Shown: positions 1 through 5,707 of the stretch, in pieces
Layout of the letters: each line of letters starts with the position of its first letter
Numbering within the stretch: position 1 is the stretch's first letter
From: Candidatus Omnitrophota bacterium
GTDB taxonomy: Bacteria > Omnitrophota > Gorgyraeia > Gorgyraeales > Gorgyraeaceae
NCBI GenBank assembly: GCA_026387215.1
Contig: JAPLMC010000010.1
Coordinates: 1 to 10,099 of the forward strand
Length of the DNA stretch: 10,099 bases
Direction: 5' to 3'
The notes under the pieces: generated by a model
What the model saw: the letters and a program-made list of their open reading frames with translations, nothing else
What the model was told of the DNA's origin: nothing
Database searches by the model: none
Made by a program: the position numbers and the translations under genes

Positions 1-557
1 AGCCTGCTGAAAGACATGTTCAGGTTGCAGAGATGGTGCTTGAAAAAGCAAAGAGATTAGTGGAGCACAAAAAAGACGTAGTAGTGCTTTTAGATAGCAT
101 AACAAGGCTGGCTAGGGCGTATAACACCGTAGTGCCGCATTCAGGCAAAATACTTTCGGGCGGCGTGGATTCAAACGCGCTTCATAAACCAAAGAGGTTT
201 TTTGGCGCAGCAAGAAACATAGAAGAAGGCGGGAGTCTCACTATTATAGCAACAGCCCTTGTTGATACCGGCTCAAGAATGGATGAAGTTATTTTTGAAG
301 AATTTAAAGGCACAGGCAATATGGAGCTACAGATGGACAGGACTCTTTTTCAGAGAAGGATCTATCCTGCCATAGATATCAAGAGGTCTAATACCAGAAA
401 AGAGGAGTTGCTTGTAGACGCAAAAGAGTTGCAGAGAATATGGCTTCTGAGAAAAGTTCTGAATGAATTGAATAGCGTAGAAGCAATGGAGCTATTAATA
501 GAGAAAATTAGCAAAACTAAGACAAATGAAGATTTCTTGGATAGCATGAATAAATAA
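1..557 (+). CDS. rho: Transcription termination factor Rho, C-terminal part (5' end outside window)
   Basis: Rho is the hexameric RNA-dependent ATPase that ends transcription by translocating along nascent RNA. The frame is open from base 3 and 184 codons precede the TAA at 555-557, about the last 45 percent of a roughly 420-residue protein. Seen: the Walker B stretch VVVLLDSITRLARAYN, the GGVDSNALHKPKRFFGAARN segment with the Q/R-loop region, the EEGGSLTIIATALVDTG strand and the EEFKGTGNMEL motif. All follow the E. coli Rho ATPase core closely, up to the C-terminal TKTNEDFL. The RNA-binding N-terminal domain and Walker A are upstream of the window. rho followed by rpmE and prfA is a common bacterial order. 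No frameshift or missing core residue is seen in the part present. Confidence 0.97.
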   Translation, partial: PAERHVQVAEMVLEKAKRLVEHKKDVVVLLDSITRLARAYNTVVPHSGKILSGGVDSNALHKPKRFFGAARNIEEGGSLTIIATALVDTGSRMDEVIFEEFKGTGNMELQMDRTLFQRRIYPAIDIKRSNTRKEELLVDAKELQRIWLLRKVLNELNSVEAMELLIEKISKTKTNEDFLDSMNK

Positions 558-567
558 ATTTCTCGTC

Positions 568-584
568 CGCCACCTTTGGTGGCG
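568..584 (+). other. Short perfect hairpin after rho
   Basis: CGCCACC (568-574), a TTT loop, then GGTGGCG (578-584): a perfect 7-bp GC-rich stem starting 11 bases after the rho stop codon. No run of T follows, so it does not meet the usual form of an intrinsic terminator. It could protect the 3' end of rho mRNA or be a degenerate terminator. The structure is seen; the function is not known. Confidence 0.5.
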
Positions 585-596
585 AAGTTCTAGATA

Positions 597-669
597 AAAT
601 TTTGTTTCACCCCGCCCTTTCGGTGGGTGTGTACTAGAAACTTTGCTAAAAGAGCGGGGTTTCACAAAA
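597..669 (+). repeat. Dispersed element, copy 1: 48-nt insert between two GTTTCAC repeats
   Basis: GTTTCAC occurs at 604-610 and again at 659-665. Between them lie 48 bases that begin CCCGC (611-615) and end GCGGG (654-658), a 5-bp terminal inverted repeat. The outer bases AAATTTTG (597-604) and CAAAA (665-669) are the two halves of a hairpin found whole before rpsP. A second copy lies at 5625-5694 before rplS; the two are identical over the last 38 bases (632-669 and 5657-5694) and differ mainly by a 3-nt length change in the left half. The right flank here (after CAAAA) is no longer the canonical AATT. Confidence 0.8.
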
Positions 670-687
670 CAAATAGCGAAAGACAAA

Positions 688-760
688 GGTCCCTCGCGAC
701 ACGATGAAAACAAACAGGGTCGCTCGGGATCAATTTTTGCTTCGCAAAAATTGGGAGGAG
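688..760 (+). promoter_or_regulatory. Structured leader of rpmE (ribosomal-protein leader family, copy A)
   Basis: Two stem-loops stand in series before rpmE. The first pairs 688-700 (GGTCCCTCGCGAC) with 719-731 (GTCGCTCGGGATC): 6 pairs, a 2-nt mismatch, 5 pairs. The second is a perfect 9-bp stem, AATTTTTGC (732-740) with GCAAAAATT (744-752), loop TTC. The Shine-Dalgarno GGGAGGAG (753-760) follows with no gap. The CTCGGGATC, hairpin, GGGAGG order recurs before rpsP and rplS. The stem sequence differs between copies but stays paired, which supports a real fold. Regulation by this leader is inference. Confidence 0.65.
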
Positions 761-763
761 AAA

Positions 764-973
764 ATGAAAGAAAAAATTCATCCGGAGTACAAGGAAGCGG
801 TTATCACATGTGCATGTGGAGAGGTTATTCATACCCGCTCTACAAAACAGAATTTGCGCGTGGAAATATGTTCTAAATGTCATCCATTTTTTACAGGCAA
901 GCAGAAATTTGTAGATTCTGCAGGCAGGGTGGAGAAATTCTTAAAGAAGTATAAGAAAGAAGAGAAGAAATAA
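764..973 (+). CDS. rpmE: 50S ribosomal protein L31, zinc-binding type
   Basis: L31 is a small protein of the large ribosomal subunit that helps bridge the two subunits. The 69-residue product starts MKEKIHPEY, matching the usual family start MKxxIHPxY, and contains CHPFFTGKQ, a hallmark of the family. Cys16, Cys18, Cys36 and Cys39 form the CxC...CxxC zinc site of the 'C+' paralogue. Length is normal (E. coli 70). An in-frame ATG at 704 would add 20 residues unlike L31 and lies inside the leader stem-loop; the ATG at 764 has a near-perfect Shine-Dalgarno (GGAGG at 754-758, 5 bases away), so it is chosen. The gene lies between rho and prfA, a common arrangement. Confidence 0.97.
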   Translation: MKEKIHPEYKEAVITCACGEVIHTRSTKQNLRVEICSKCHPFFTGKQKFVDSAGRVEKFLKKYKKEEKK

Positions 974-997
974 GCTTAGCATCCTCTTAGCCCTTGA

Positions 998-1045
998 AGC
1001 ATAATCTTGACATTCTGACAATGTCACTTTTGTCAAGTTTATGCT
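998..1045 (+). repeat. Palindromic element P, copy 1 (rpmE-prfA gap)
   Basis: Nested inverted repeat: AGCATAA (998-1004) pairs with TTATGCT (1039-1045), a T/T mismatch follows, then CTTGACA (1006-1012) pairs with TGTCAAG (1031-1037). The reverse complement of 1006-1037 matches 8581-8612 before metF at 27 of 32 positions, including the 13-base core GTGACATTGTCAG. The outer AT-rich arms differ completely between the two copies, yet each pairs with its own partner. It could be a REP-like element, an operator or an mRNA structure. Confidence 0.7.
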
Positions 1046-1100
1046 GTCAGGATTTTGTGTTTTTAAGATTCAATAGTCTGGACAGAATCAGGATAATGTT

Positions 1101-2168
1101 ATGTTCGAAAAATTAGACTCGTTATTAAAGCGTTATGATGAATTACATGGATTAATGTCAGGTCATGATATTATGTCTGATATGGATAGATATCAGAAGC
1201 TCGCCAAAGAACTGTCTTCACTTGAAAACGTTGTTAAAAAATACAATGAGTATAAAAAGGTTGTTTCTGAGATAAACGATGCAAGGCACCTTTTGGAGAA
1301 AGAAGTCAATAAAGAAATTATTGAAATGGCTGAGAAAGAGACTGAGGAGCTTGAAGAAAGAAAGAAACAACTCGGGCTTAAATTAGAAGAGATGATGCTT
1401 GAGGAAGACCCTGATTCAGATAAAGACGTTATTATGGAAATAAGAGCAGGCACGGGTGGTGCAGAGGCGTCGTTATTTGCAGGGGACTTGTTTAGGATGT
1501 ATTCCAAATATGCCGCAAAAAACAACTGGAAAGTGGAGATTATTGATTCCCATTCTGCAGAAGGAGGAGGGTTCAAGGAAGTGATATTCGCTGTAAAAGG
1601 CCATAGCGTTTATAAAAGATTTAAATACGAGAAAGGCGTACATAGGGTTCAGAGGGTTCCTGCCACAGAGGCATCAGGTAGGATTCATACATCTGCTGTC
1701 ACTGTTGCTGTCTTGGCTGAAGCAGAAGAAGTAGATATCCAGATTAGTCCTCAAGATATAAGGCTGGATGTTTTTAGGTCTTCAGGTGCAGGCGGCCAGG
1801 GCGTGAACAAGATAGAATCAGCTGTTCGCATTACGCATATTCCTTCAGGCATGGTAGTTACATGTCAGGACGAAAGGTCCCAGAATAAAAATAAAGAAAA
1901 AGCTATGAGAGTTCTAAGGGCGAGGCTTTTGGAACATATCAGGAAAGAGCATGAAGAAAAAGTAGCAAAGGACAGGCGTATCCAAGTTGGGACAGGAGAC
2001 AGGAGCGAGAAAATTAGGACCTATAATTTTCCGGACCGTCGAGTTACCGATCATAGAATAGGCTTTACCATACACGACCTGCCGAATGTAATGGAAGGTG
2101 ATATGGATAAGATTGTAGAGGCTTTAATTCAGGCTGAAAAAAAGTTAAAATTAAATAATGTTCGCTAA
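1101..2168 (+). CDS. prfA: Peptide chain release factor 1 (RF1)
   Basis: RF1 reads stop codons UAA and UAG in the ribosomal A site and triggers hydrolysis of peptidyl-tRNA. The 355-residue product has the normal length. Order seen: an N-terminal helical domain rich in Lys/Glu (1-105), the EIRAGTGGAEASLFAGDLFRMY block (113-134), HRVQRVPATEASGRIHTSA (181-199) with the PxT tripeptide at 187-189 that gives RF1 rather than RF2 specificity, and SSGAGGQGVNK with the catalytic GGQ at 231-233. The ATG at 1101 is preceded by AGGAT (1090-1094). Gln233 is the expected target of PrmC, encoded 34 bases downstream. RF2 is excluded because it carries SPF instead of PxT. Confidence 0.97.
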   Translation: MFEKLDSLLKRYDELHGLMSGHDIMSDMDRYQKLAKELSSLENVVKKYNEYKKVVSEINDARHLLEKEVNKEIIEMAEKETEELEERKKQLGLKLEEMMLEEDPDSDKDVIMEIRAGTGGAEASLFAGDLFRMYSKYAAKNNWKVEIIDSHSAEGGGFKEVIFAVKGHSVYKRFKYEKGVHRVQRVPATEASGRIHTSAVTVAVLAEAEEVDIQISPQDIRLDVFRSSGAGGQGVNKIESAVRITHIPSGMVVTCQDERSQNKNKEKAMRVLRARLLEHIRKEHEEKVAKDRRIQVGTGDRSEKIRTYNFPDRRVTDHRIGFTIHDLPNVMEGDMDKIVEALIQAEKKLKLNNVR

Positions 2169-2202
2169 AAACTTCCCATACAAAATTAAGGCGGTTTAAA
2201 TT

Positions 2203-3165
2203 ATGGCATTAAAAGCTATTAAAATTAAAAAAGATATATTTTGTTTGATGAATAAATATGCCGGCTCTGTTTCTAAGATAGAAACAGAGCTGCTTTTGAA
2301 ATATTTATTCAATTGCGCAAAACTGGATTTATACATTGGAGATTTTACTGTCAATGAGACTATGGAAGAGCTGTATGATTCCCTGATCAGCCGCCGCATG
2401 AGTGGAGAACCTGTGCAATACATCACAGGCTGCGCAGAATTTATGGGGCTAGATTTTGTTGTAACAAAAGATGTTTTGATTCCAAGGCCAGAGACAGAAA
2501 TATTAGTTAACGAAGCATTGGATTTATGCTCTTCTGCCCCAGTTAGGATATTAGATCTTTGCACAGGTAGCGGAAATATTGCTATAAGCTTAGCCAAATT
2601 AATACCGCAGGCTGAAATAGTTGCAACAGATATATCCGATGCCGCTTTAAAAATAGCAGAGAAAAATGTAATTAGACACAACGTAAGCGATAGGATAAAG
2701 TTTTGCAAAGGAAATCTTTTTAATGCTTTAGTATTTGATACATTAAATAGCAAGCCTAGAAACGATAGCTATTTTAGCGTTAATTCTAGCATAAAACAAG
2801 AATATGTTGTCAAAAATCCGAAATTTGATATAATAGTCTGCAATCCGCCTTATATAAAGGAAGAAGATCTCCCTTTGTTACAAAAAGAGGTTAGGGCGGA
2901 ACCTAAAATAGCTTTGAGCGGTGGTAAAGACGGATTGGATTTTTACAGGATTATAGCGAAAGAATCTCATAGATATTTAAAAGAAAATGGTAGCATTTTA
3001 ACGGAGATAGGTTTTGGCCAGGCTCAGGCTGTAGAAGATATCTTTTCTTCAAATAGTACATATAAGATATATAAGACAATTAGAGATTTTAATCAAATAG
3101 ATAGGGTGATAACTTTACAATTAGTGCCAGGCACTGTTTGTAAAGTTAGAACACTAATTCCTTAA
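2203..3165 (+). CDS. prmC: Release factor glutamine N5-methyltransferase PrmC (HemK), with additions
   Basis: PrmC methylates the Gln of the GGQ motif of release factors using S-adenosylmethionine. Seen: an N-terminal helical domain including GEPVQYITGCAEFMGLDF (68-85), IPRPETE (93-99), the SAM-binding ILDLCTGSGNIAI (116-128), and the catalytic NPPY at 214-217. AAGGCGG at 2188-2194 is the Shine-Dalgarno. At 320 residues it is longer than the usual 275-290. Two places explain this: about 29 extra residues at 178-206, between NLFNAL and FDIIVCNPPY, and a C-terminal tail after RVITL (302-306) where the family normally stops. Both lie over inverted repeats (separate entries). The SAM and NPPY motifs are intact, so activity is likely. 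Confidence 0.95.
   Translation: MALKAIKIKKDIFCLMNKYAGSVSKIETELLLKYLFNCAKLDLYIGDFTVNETMEELYDSLISRRMSGEPVQYITGCAEFMGLDFVVTKDVLIPRPETEILVNEALDLCSSAPVRILDLCTGSGNIAISLAKLIPQAEIVATDISDAALKIAEKNVIRHNVSDRIKFCKGNLFNALVFDTLNSKPRNDSYFSVNSSIKQEYVVKNPKFDIIVCNPPYIKEEDLPLLQKEVRAEPKIALSGGKDGLDFYRIIAKESHRYLKENGSILTEIGFGQAQAVEDIFSSNSTYKIYKTIRDFNQIDRVITLQLVPGTVCKVRTLIP
2264..2290 (+). repeat. Perfect 10-bp inverted repeat inside prmC
   Basis: GCTCTGTTTC (2264-2273), loop TAAGATA, GAAACAGAGC (2281-2290), about 60 bases into the coding sequence (residues 21-29). A perfect 10-bp stem with a 7-nt loop is more than expected by chance in a window of this size. It encodes ordinary-looking residues in the variable N-terminal domain. 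A role in translation, or an in-frame palindrome insertion, is possible. Confidence 0.6.
2734..2820 (+). other. Extra in-frame segment within prmC
   Basis: Codons 178-206 encode a polar, Ser/Asn-rich stretch absent from typical PrmC, where the strand ending NLF.AL runs within a few residues into FDxIVxNPPY. The DNA holds two crossing inverted repeats: AAATAGC (2745-2751) with GCTATTT (2768-2774), and CTAGAA (2756-2761) with TTCTAG (2784-2789). The excess length is inferred from memory of the family; the repeats are seen. It may be a surface-loop expansion or a palindromic insertion. Confidence 0.45.
3111..3147 (+). repeat. Palindromic element at the 3' end of prmC
   Basis: AACTTTACAA (3111-3120) pairs perfectly with TTGTAAAGTT (3138-3147). 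Between the arms lies AGTGCCAGGCACT (3123-3135), itself a palindrome. A second overlapping pair joins AATTAGTG (3119-3126) to CACTAATT (3152-3159). The element encodes PrmC residues from 304 on, a tail not expected in the family, so it seems to have replaced the original gene end. Confidence 0.65.
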
Positions 3166-3232
3166 CCAATTTTACCCCCCATCGCTTTACGAAACAAAGC
3201 GATGGGGGTAAAAATTAAAGGCTATTATACAT
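3157..3232 (+). repeat. Conserved-flank hairpin element H, copy 1 (murA leader)
   Basis: It starts ATTCCTTAACCAATTTT (3157-3173), contains a long stem in which 3168-3188 pairs with 3195-3215 (ACCCCCCATCGCTTT against AAAGCGATGGGGGT, loop ACGAAAC), and ends with ATTATACAT (3224-3232), whose last two bases are the first two of the murA ATG. A second copy at 9507-9571 shares the first 17 bases and the ATTATACAT end but has a different, equally well paired stem. The left end supplies the last codons and stop of prmC. There is no T-run after the stem, so it is not a normal terminator. Confidence 0.75.
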
Positions 3233-4496
3233 GGATAAGTTTATTATAGAAGGTGGAATAAGGCTAAAGGGCTCTGTGGAAATAAGTGGCGCAAAAAACG
3301 CTGCGCTCCCAATACTAGCAGCCACTCTTTTGTCTGATGAAAAGAGTGTTATAAAAAATGTCCCGCCTTTACGGGATGTGTATACAATGCTCAGAATACT
3401 CAGAAATATGGGTATTAGAGCTGATATGGAAGATGGAGTTTGCGTTATCCATCCAAACGGATACAGTAACTATGTTGCGCCGTATAAACTTGTCAGTACA
3501 ATGAGGGCTAGCGTATGCGTTTTAGGCCCCTTACTTGCAAAATTGAGACACGCAGAAGTATCAATGCCAGGAGGATGTGTTATAGGGCCTAGACCGATTG
3601 ATTTGCATATAAAAGGCCTTAAAGCCTTGGGAGCTGATCTGAAAGTAGAGCATGGATATATAATTGCAAATGTAAAAAATCTTACAGGCGGCCGTGTTTA
3701 TCTTGGAGGCAAATTTGGGTCTAGCGTTCTTGCAACAGCTAATGTCATGATGGCGGCTACTCTTGCAAAAGGAAAGACTGTTATTGAAAATGCAGCATGT
3801 GAACCAGAGATTTGCGACTTAGCGGATTTTCTTGTTAAAATGGGTGCTAAAATAAAAGGTCAGAGAACACCTATATTGGAAATAGAAGGCGTTAAAGCTC
3901 TTCATGGAGCAGAATATTCAATAATAAACGATAGGATAGAAGCAGGTACTTTTATGATAGCAGCTGCTATTACAGGAGGAGATGTGTTGATAAAAGGTGC
4001 CAACATAGAACATCTCGGGGCTGTTATAGATAAATTAAAAGATGTCGGCGTAAAAATTACAAATACAAAAGATGGCCTTCGTGTTATAAAAACAGGTTTT
4101 ATAAATCCAGTAGATGTTACTACTTTGCCTTATCCGGGTTTTCCTACTGATATGCAGGCTCAGATGATGGCTCTTATGTGCATGACCAAAGGCATAAGTG
4201 TTATAACTGAAAAAATATACCCGGAAAGATTCATGCATATAAGCGAGCTTGCAAGGATGGGCGCGCATATAATACTGGAAGGCTGTAGCGCGATAGTCAA
4301 AGGTGTTTCAAAACTAAGCGCAGCGCCTGTAATGGCTTCTGATTTAAGAGCGAGCGCGGGCTTGGTTCTGGCAGCTCTTGTAGCAAAAGGCAAAACAGAA
4401 ATATCCAGGATATACCATCTTGACAGAGGGTATCATAATATAGAGGAAAAATTAGAAAAATTGGGCGTAAAAATTAAAAGAGAGAAGGAAGACTAA
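3231..4496 (+). CDS. murA: UDP-N-acetylglucosamine 1-carboxyvinyltransferase (MurA)
   Basis: MurA transfers enolpyruvate from phosphoenolpyruvate to UDP-GlcNAc in the cytoplasm, the first committed step of peptidoglycan synthesis. At 421 residues the length is normal. Seen: GGIRLKGSVEISGAKNAALP with substrate-binding Lys22 and Asn23, STMRASVCVLGPLLA (89-103), and MPGGCVIGPRPIDLHI with Cys116 at the position of E. coli Cys115, the target of fosfomycin. FPTDMQAQMMAL and ASDLRASAGLVLAALVAKG complete the EPT-synthase fold. The Shine-Dalgarno is weak (AAAGG at 3217-3221, 9 bases before ATG) and sits just after the hairpin element, so translation may depend on that structure. The product implies a cell wall with peptidoglycan. 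murA after prmC is a common order. Confidence 0.97.
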   Translation: MDKFIIEGGIRLKGSVEISGAKNAALPILAATLLSDEKSVIKNVPPLRDVYTMLRILRNMGIRADMEDGVCVIHPNGYSNYVAPYKLVSTMRASVCVLGPLLAKLRHAEVSMPGGCVIGPRPIDLHIKGLKALGADLKVEHGYIIANVKNLTGGRVYLGGKFGSSVLATANVMMAATLAKGKTVIENAACEPEICDLADFLVKMGAKIKGQRTPILEIEGVKALHGAEYSIINDRIEAGTFMIAAAITGGDVLIKGANIEHLGAVIDKLKDVGVKITNTKDGLRVIKTGFINPVDVTTLPYPGFPTDMQAQMMALMCMTKGISVITEKIYPERFMHISELARMGAHIILEGCSAIVKGVSKLSAAPVMASDLRASAGLVLAALVAKGKTEISRIYHLDRGYHNIEEKLEKLGVKIKREKED

Positions 4497-4497
4497 C

Positions 4498-4512
4498 ACA
4501 AAGTTCCTTTGT
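4498..4512 (+). other. Small hairpin directly after murA
   Basis: ACAAAG (4498-4503), loop TTC, CTTTGT (4507-4512), one base after the murA stop. The stem is perfect but only 6 bp, and no T-run follows. It overlaps the left end of the rpsP leader. Confidence 0.35.
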
Positions 4513-4584
4513 CTATCCCGTTATTACTTTGCGGTAGAGGATGAGGCTTGGGATCAAATTTTGTTTCACAAAATTCGGGAGGAG
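4506..4584 (+). promoter_or_regulatory. Structured leader of rpsP (ribosomal-protein leader family, copy B; empty site)
   Basis: CTTGGGATC (4547-4555) is followed by the hairpin AATTTTG (4557-4563), loop TTTCA, CAAAATT (4569-4575), then GGGAGGAG (4577-4584). Bases 4506-4569 match 5575-5638 before rplS at 49 of 64 positions with no gap. ATCCC (4515-4519) could pair with GGGAT (4550-4554), or TCCCG (4516-4520) with CGGGA at the Shine-Dalgarno (4576-4580), so two exclusive folds are conceivable. This copy has one GTTTCAC and no insert. Confidence 0.65.
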
Positions 4585-4586
4585 AA

Positions 4587-4829
4587 ATGGCAGTTAGAAT
4601 TAGATTAAAAAGATTCGGAACAAAGAAAAAGCCTCATTGCAGGATAGTTGTGTGCGACATAAGGCGCGCAAGAGATGGAAAGACAATAGAGGAGATCGGC
4701 TATTACGATCCATCCAAAAAGCCAACCTTTATAAGTATAGATAAAGAAAGGGCCAGGTTTTGGTTGTCCAAAGGCGCTACGCCTACGGAAATATTGAAAA
4801 GCCTTTTTAAAAAACAAGGGGTAATTTAA
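4587..4829 (+). CDS. rpsP: 30S ribosomal protein S16
   Basis: S16 is a small-subunit protein needed for 30S assembly. The 80-residue product starts MAVRIRLKRFGTKKKPHCRIVV, the typical S16 start, and continues with the conserved EEIGYYDPSKKP (31-42) and ARFWLSKGATPTEILKSLFKK. An upstream in-frame ATG at 4548 would add 13 residues encoded by the leader hairpin and is rejected: GGGAGGAG (4577-4584) points to 4587. rpsP opens the usual rpsP-rimM-trmD-rplS cluster, but here trmD follows after 53 bases and rimM and the small KH-domain gene are absent. No oddities in the protein. Confidence 0.97.
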   Translation: MAVRIRLKRFGTKKKPHCRIVVCDIRRARDGKTIEEIGYYDPSKKPTFISIDKERARFWLSKGATPTEILKSLFKKQGVI

Positions 4830-4841
4830 TATAATTGAGTA

Positions 4842-4879
4842 AACCGCGCACCGATTGTAATCGGGGCGCGGTTGAGGTG
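4842..4879 (+). promoter_or_regulatory. Strong hairpin abutting the trmD ribosome binding site
   Basis: AACCGCGC (4842-4849) pairs with GCGCGGTT (4866-4873); after one A/G mismatch, CCGATT (4851-4856) pairs with AATCGG (4859-4864). GAGGTG (4874-4879), the Shine-Dalgarno of trmD, follows without a gap. The sequence is unrelated to the other leaders but the architecture (stem, then Shine-Dalgarno) is the same. It does not end in T-residues, so it is not a terminator. Confidence 0.65.
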
Positions 4880-4882
4880 TTT

Positions 4883-5572
4883 GTGCGCATAGATATTTTG
4901 ACAATATTTCCTAAAATGTTTGGCCCTGTTCTGGGAGAGTCTATTATAAAAAGGGCTCAGGAAAAAGGCGTTGTTGAAATAAATATAATAGACTTAAGGC
5001 TTTTTTCAAAAGATAAACACAAAAAGGTAGACGATAAGCCTTTTGGTGGAGGTCCTGGCATGGTAATGAATGTTGAGCCATTTTTTGAAGCAGTTAATTA
5101 TATAAGAAAAAAGACAAAGGATAATAGACTTAAGACAAGGATAGTGCTTTTGAGCCCAAAAGGGAAAAAACTTGATCAGAGACTAGTTGCAAAGTTATCG
5201 AAATATGAGCATATGGTGCTATTGTGCGGCCATTACGAAGGCATAGATGAAAGAGTGGCGGAATGTCTTGCGGATGACGAAATATCGATAGGAGATTTTA
5301 TATTGACTGGCGGTGAATTGCCAGCCATGGTAGTTGTAGACAGTGTTGTAAGACTTTTGCCTGGTACACTTGGAGATAAGGATTCTCTAAAGGACGAGTC
5401 TTTTTCAGAAGACCTTTTAGAATATCCGCATTATACAAGGCCGGCTGATTACAATGGCATAAAAGTCCCTAAAGTGCTTTTGTCCGGGGATCATGAGAAA
5501 ATAAAAGAGTGGAGAAAGAAAGAAGCTGTTAGGGCAACAAGAAATAAAAGGCCGGATTTGTTAAAGGCATAG
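4883..5572 (+). CDS. trmD: tRNA (guanine-N1)-methyltransferase TrmD
   Basis: TrmD methylates G37 next to the anticodon of some tRNAs using S-adenosylmethionine and so prevents +1 frameshifts. The SPOUT-family trefoil-knot motifs are present: DKPFGGGPGMVMNVEPF (51-67), LLSPKGKKLDQ (89-99), LLCGHYEGIDERV (113-125), ISIGDFILTGGELPAMVVVD (134-153) and EYPHYTRP (180-187). Asp171 in KDESF matches the catalytic Asp169 of E. coli, and Arg157 matches Arg154. A GTG start at 4883 gives MRIDILTIFP, the family's normal beginning, with GAGGTG just upstream; a TTG at 4835 would read through the hairpin and is rejected. Length 229, slightly under the usual 240. Confidence 0.96.
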   Translation: MRIDILTIFPKMFGPVLGESIIKRAQEKGVVEINIIDLRLFSKDKHKKVDDKPFGGGPGMVMNVEPFFEAVNYIRKKTKDNRLKTRIVLLSPKGKKLDQRLVAKLSKYEHMVLLCGHYEGIDERVAECLADDEISIGDFILTGGELPAMVVVDSVVRLLPGTLGDKDSLKDESFSEDLLEYPHYTRPADYNGIKVPKVLLSGDHEKIKEWRKKEAVRATRNKRPDLLKA

Positions 5573-5574
5573 GC

Positions 5575-5703
5575 CCTTTGTTCTGTACGTTACTTTTTTG
5601 CGGTGACGAAAGAGGCTCGGGATCAAATTTTGTTTCACCCAGCCCTTTCGCGGGTATACTAGAAACTTTGCTAAAAGAGCGGGGTTTCACAAAATTAGGG
5701 AGG
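5575..5703 (+). promoter_or_regulatory. Structured leader of rplS (ribosomal-protein leader family, copy C; interrupted)
   Basis: This is the counterpart of the rpsP leader: CTCGGGATC (5616-5624), AATTTTG (5626-5632), then CAAAATT (5690-5696) and GGGAGG (5698-5703) just before the rplS start. The terminal loop is interrupted by the 52-nt element described separately. GTTAC (5589-5593) can pair with GTGAC (5603-5607) to form a further small stem. The AATTTTG/CAAAATT stem can still form around the insert. Confidence 0.6.
5625..5694 (+). repeat. Dispersed element, copy 2: 45-nt insert between two GTTTCAC repeats
   Basis: GTTTCAC occurs at 5632-5638 and 5684-5690, enclosing 45 bases (5639-5683) that end GCGGG. 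Compared with the rpsP leader, which has one GTTTCAC in the loop of the same hairpin, this looks like an insertion with a 7-base target duplication. Inner ACCC (5637-5640) can pair with GGGT (5652-5655). The last 38 bases equal 632-669. Confidence 0.8.
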
Positions 5704-5707
5704 ATGT

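Noticed and set aside
704..763. Upstream in-frame start for rpmE
   Set aside because: It adds residues unlike L31, runs through the leader stem-loops, and the Shine-Dalgarno at 753-760 fits 764.
1007..1012. TTGACA here and at 8582-8587 as -35 promoter boxes
   Set aside because: Both are arms of palindrome P and no convincing -10 box lies 16-18 bases downstream.
3168..3215. Strong GC-rich stem before murA as an intrinsic terminator
   Set aside because: The 3' arm is followed by AAAATT rather than a T-run, on either strand; the same holds for the trmD, rpsP and metF-acsB stems.
4548..4586. Upstream in-frame start for rpsP
   Set aside because: The added residues are encoded by the leader hairpin; GGGAGGAG directly precedes 4587, where S16 normally starts.
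4835..4882. TTG start for trmD
   Set aside because: It would translate the hairpin; GTG 4883 with GAGGTG upstream gives the family N-terminus.
4035..4904. Reverse-strand open frames across murA and rpsP, and others throughout the window
   Set aside because: They lie opposite well-supported genes, show no recognisable domain and have low-complexity composition.
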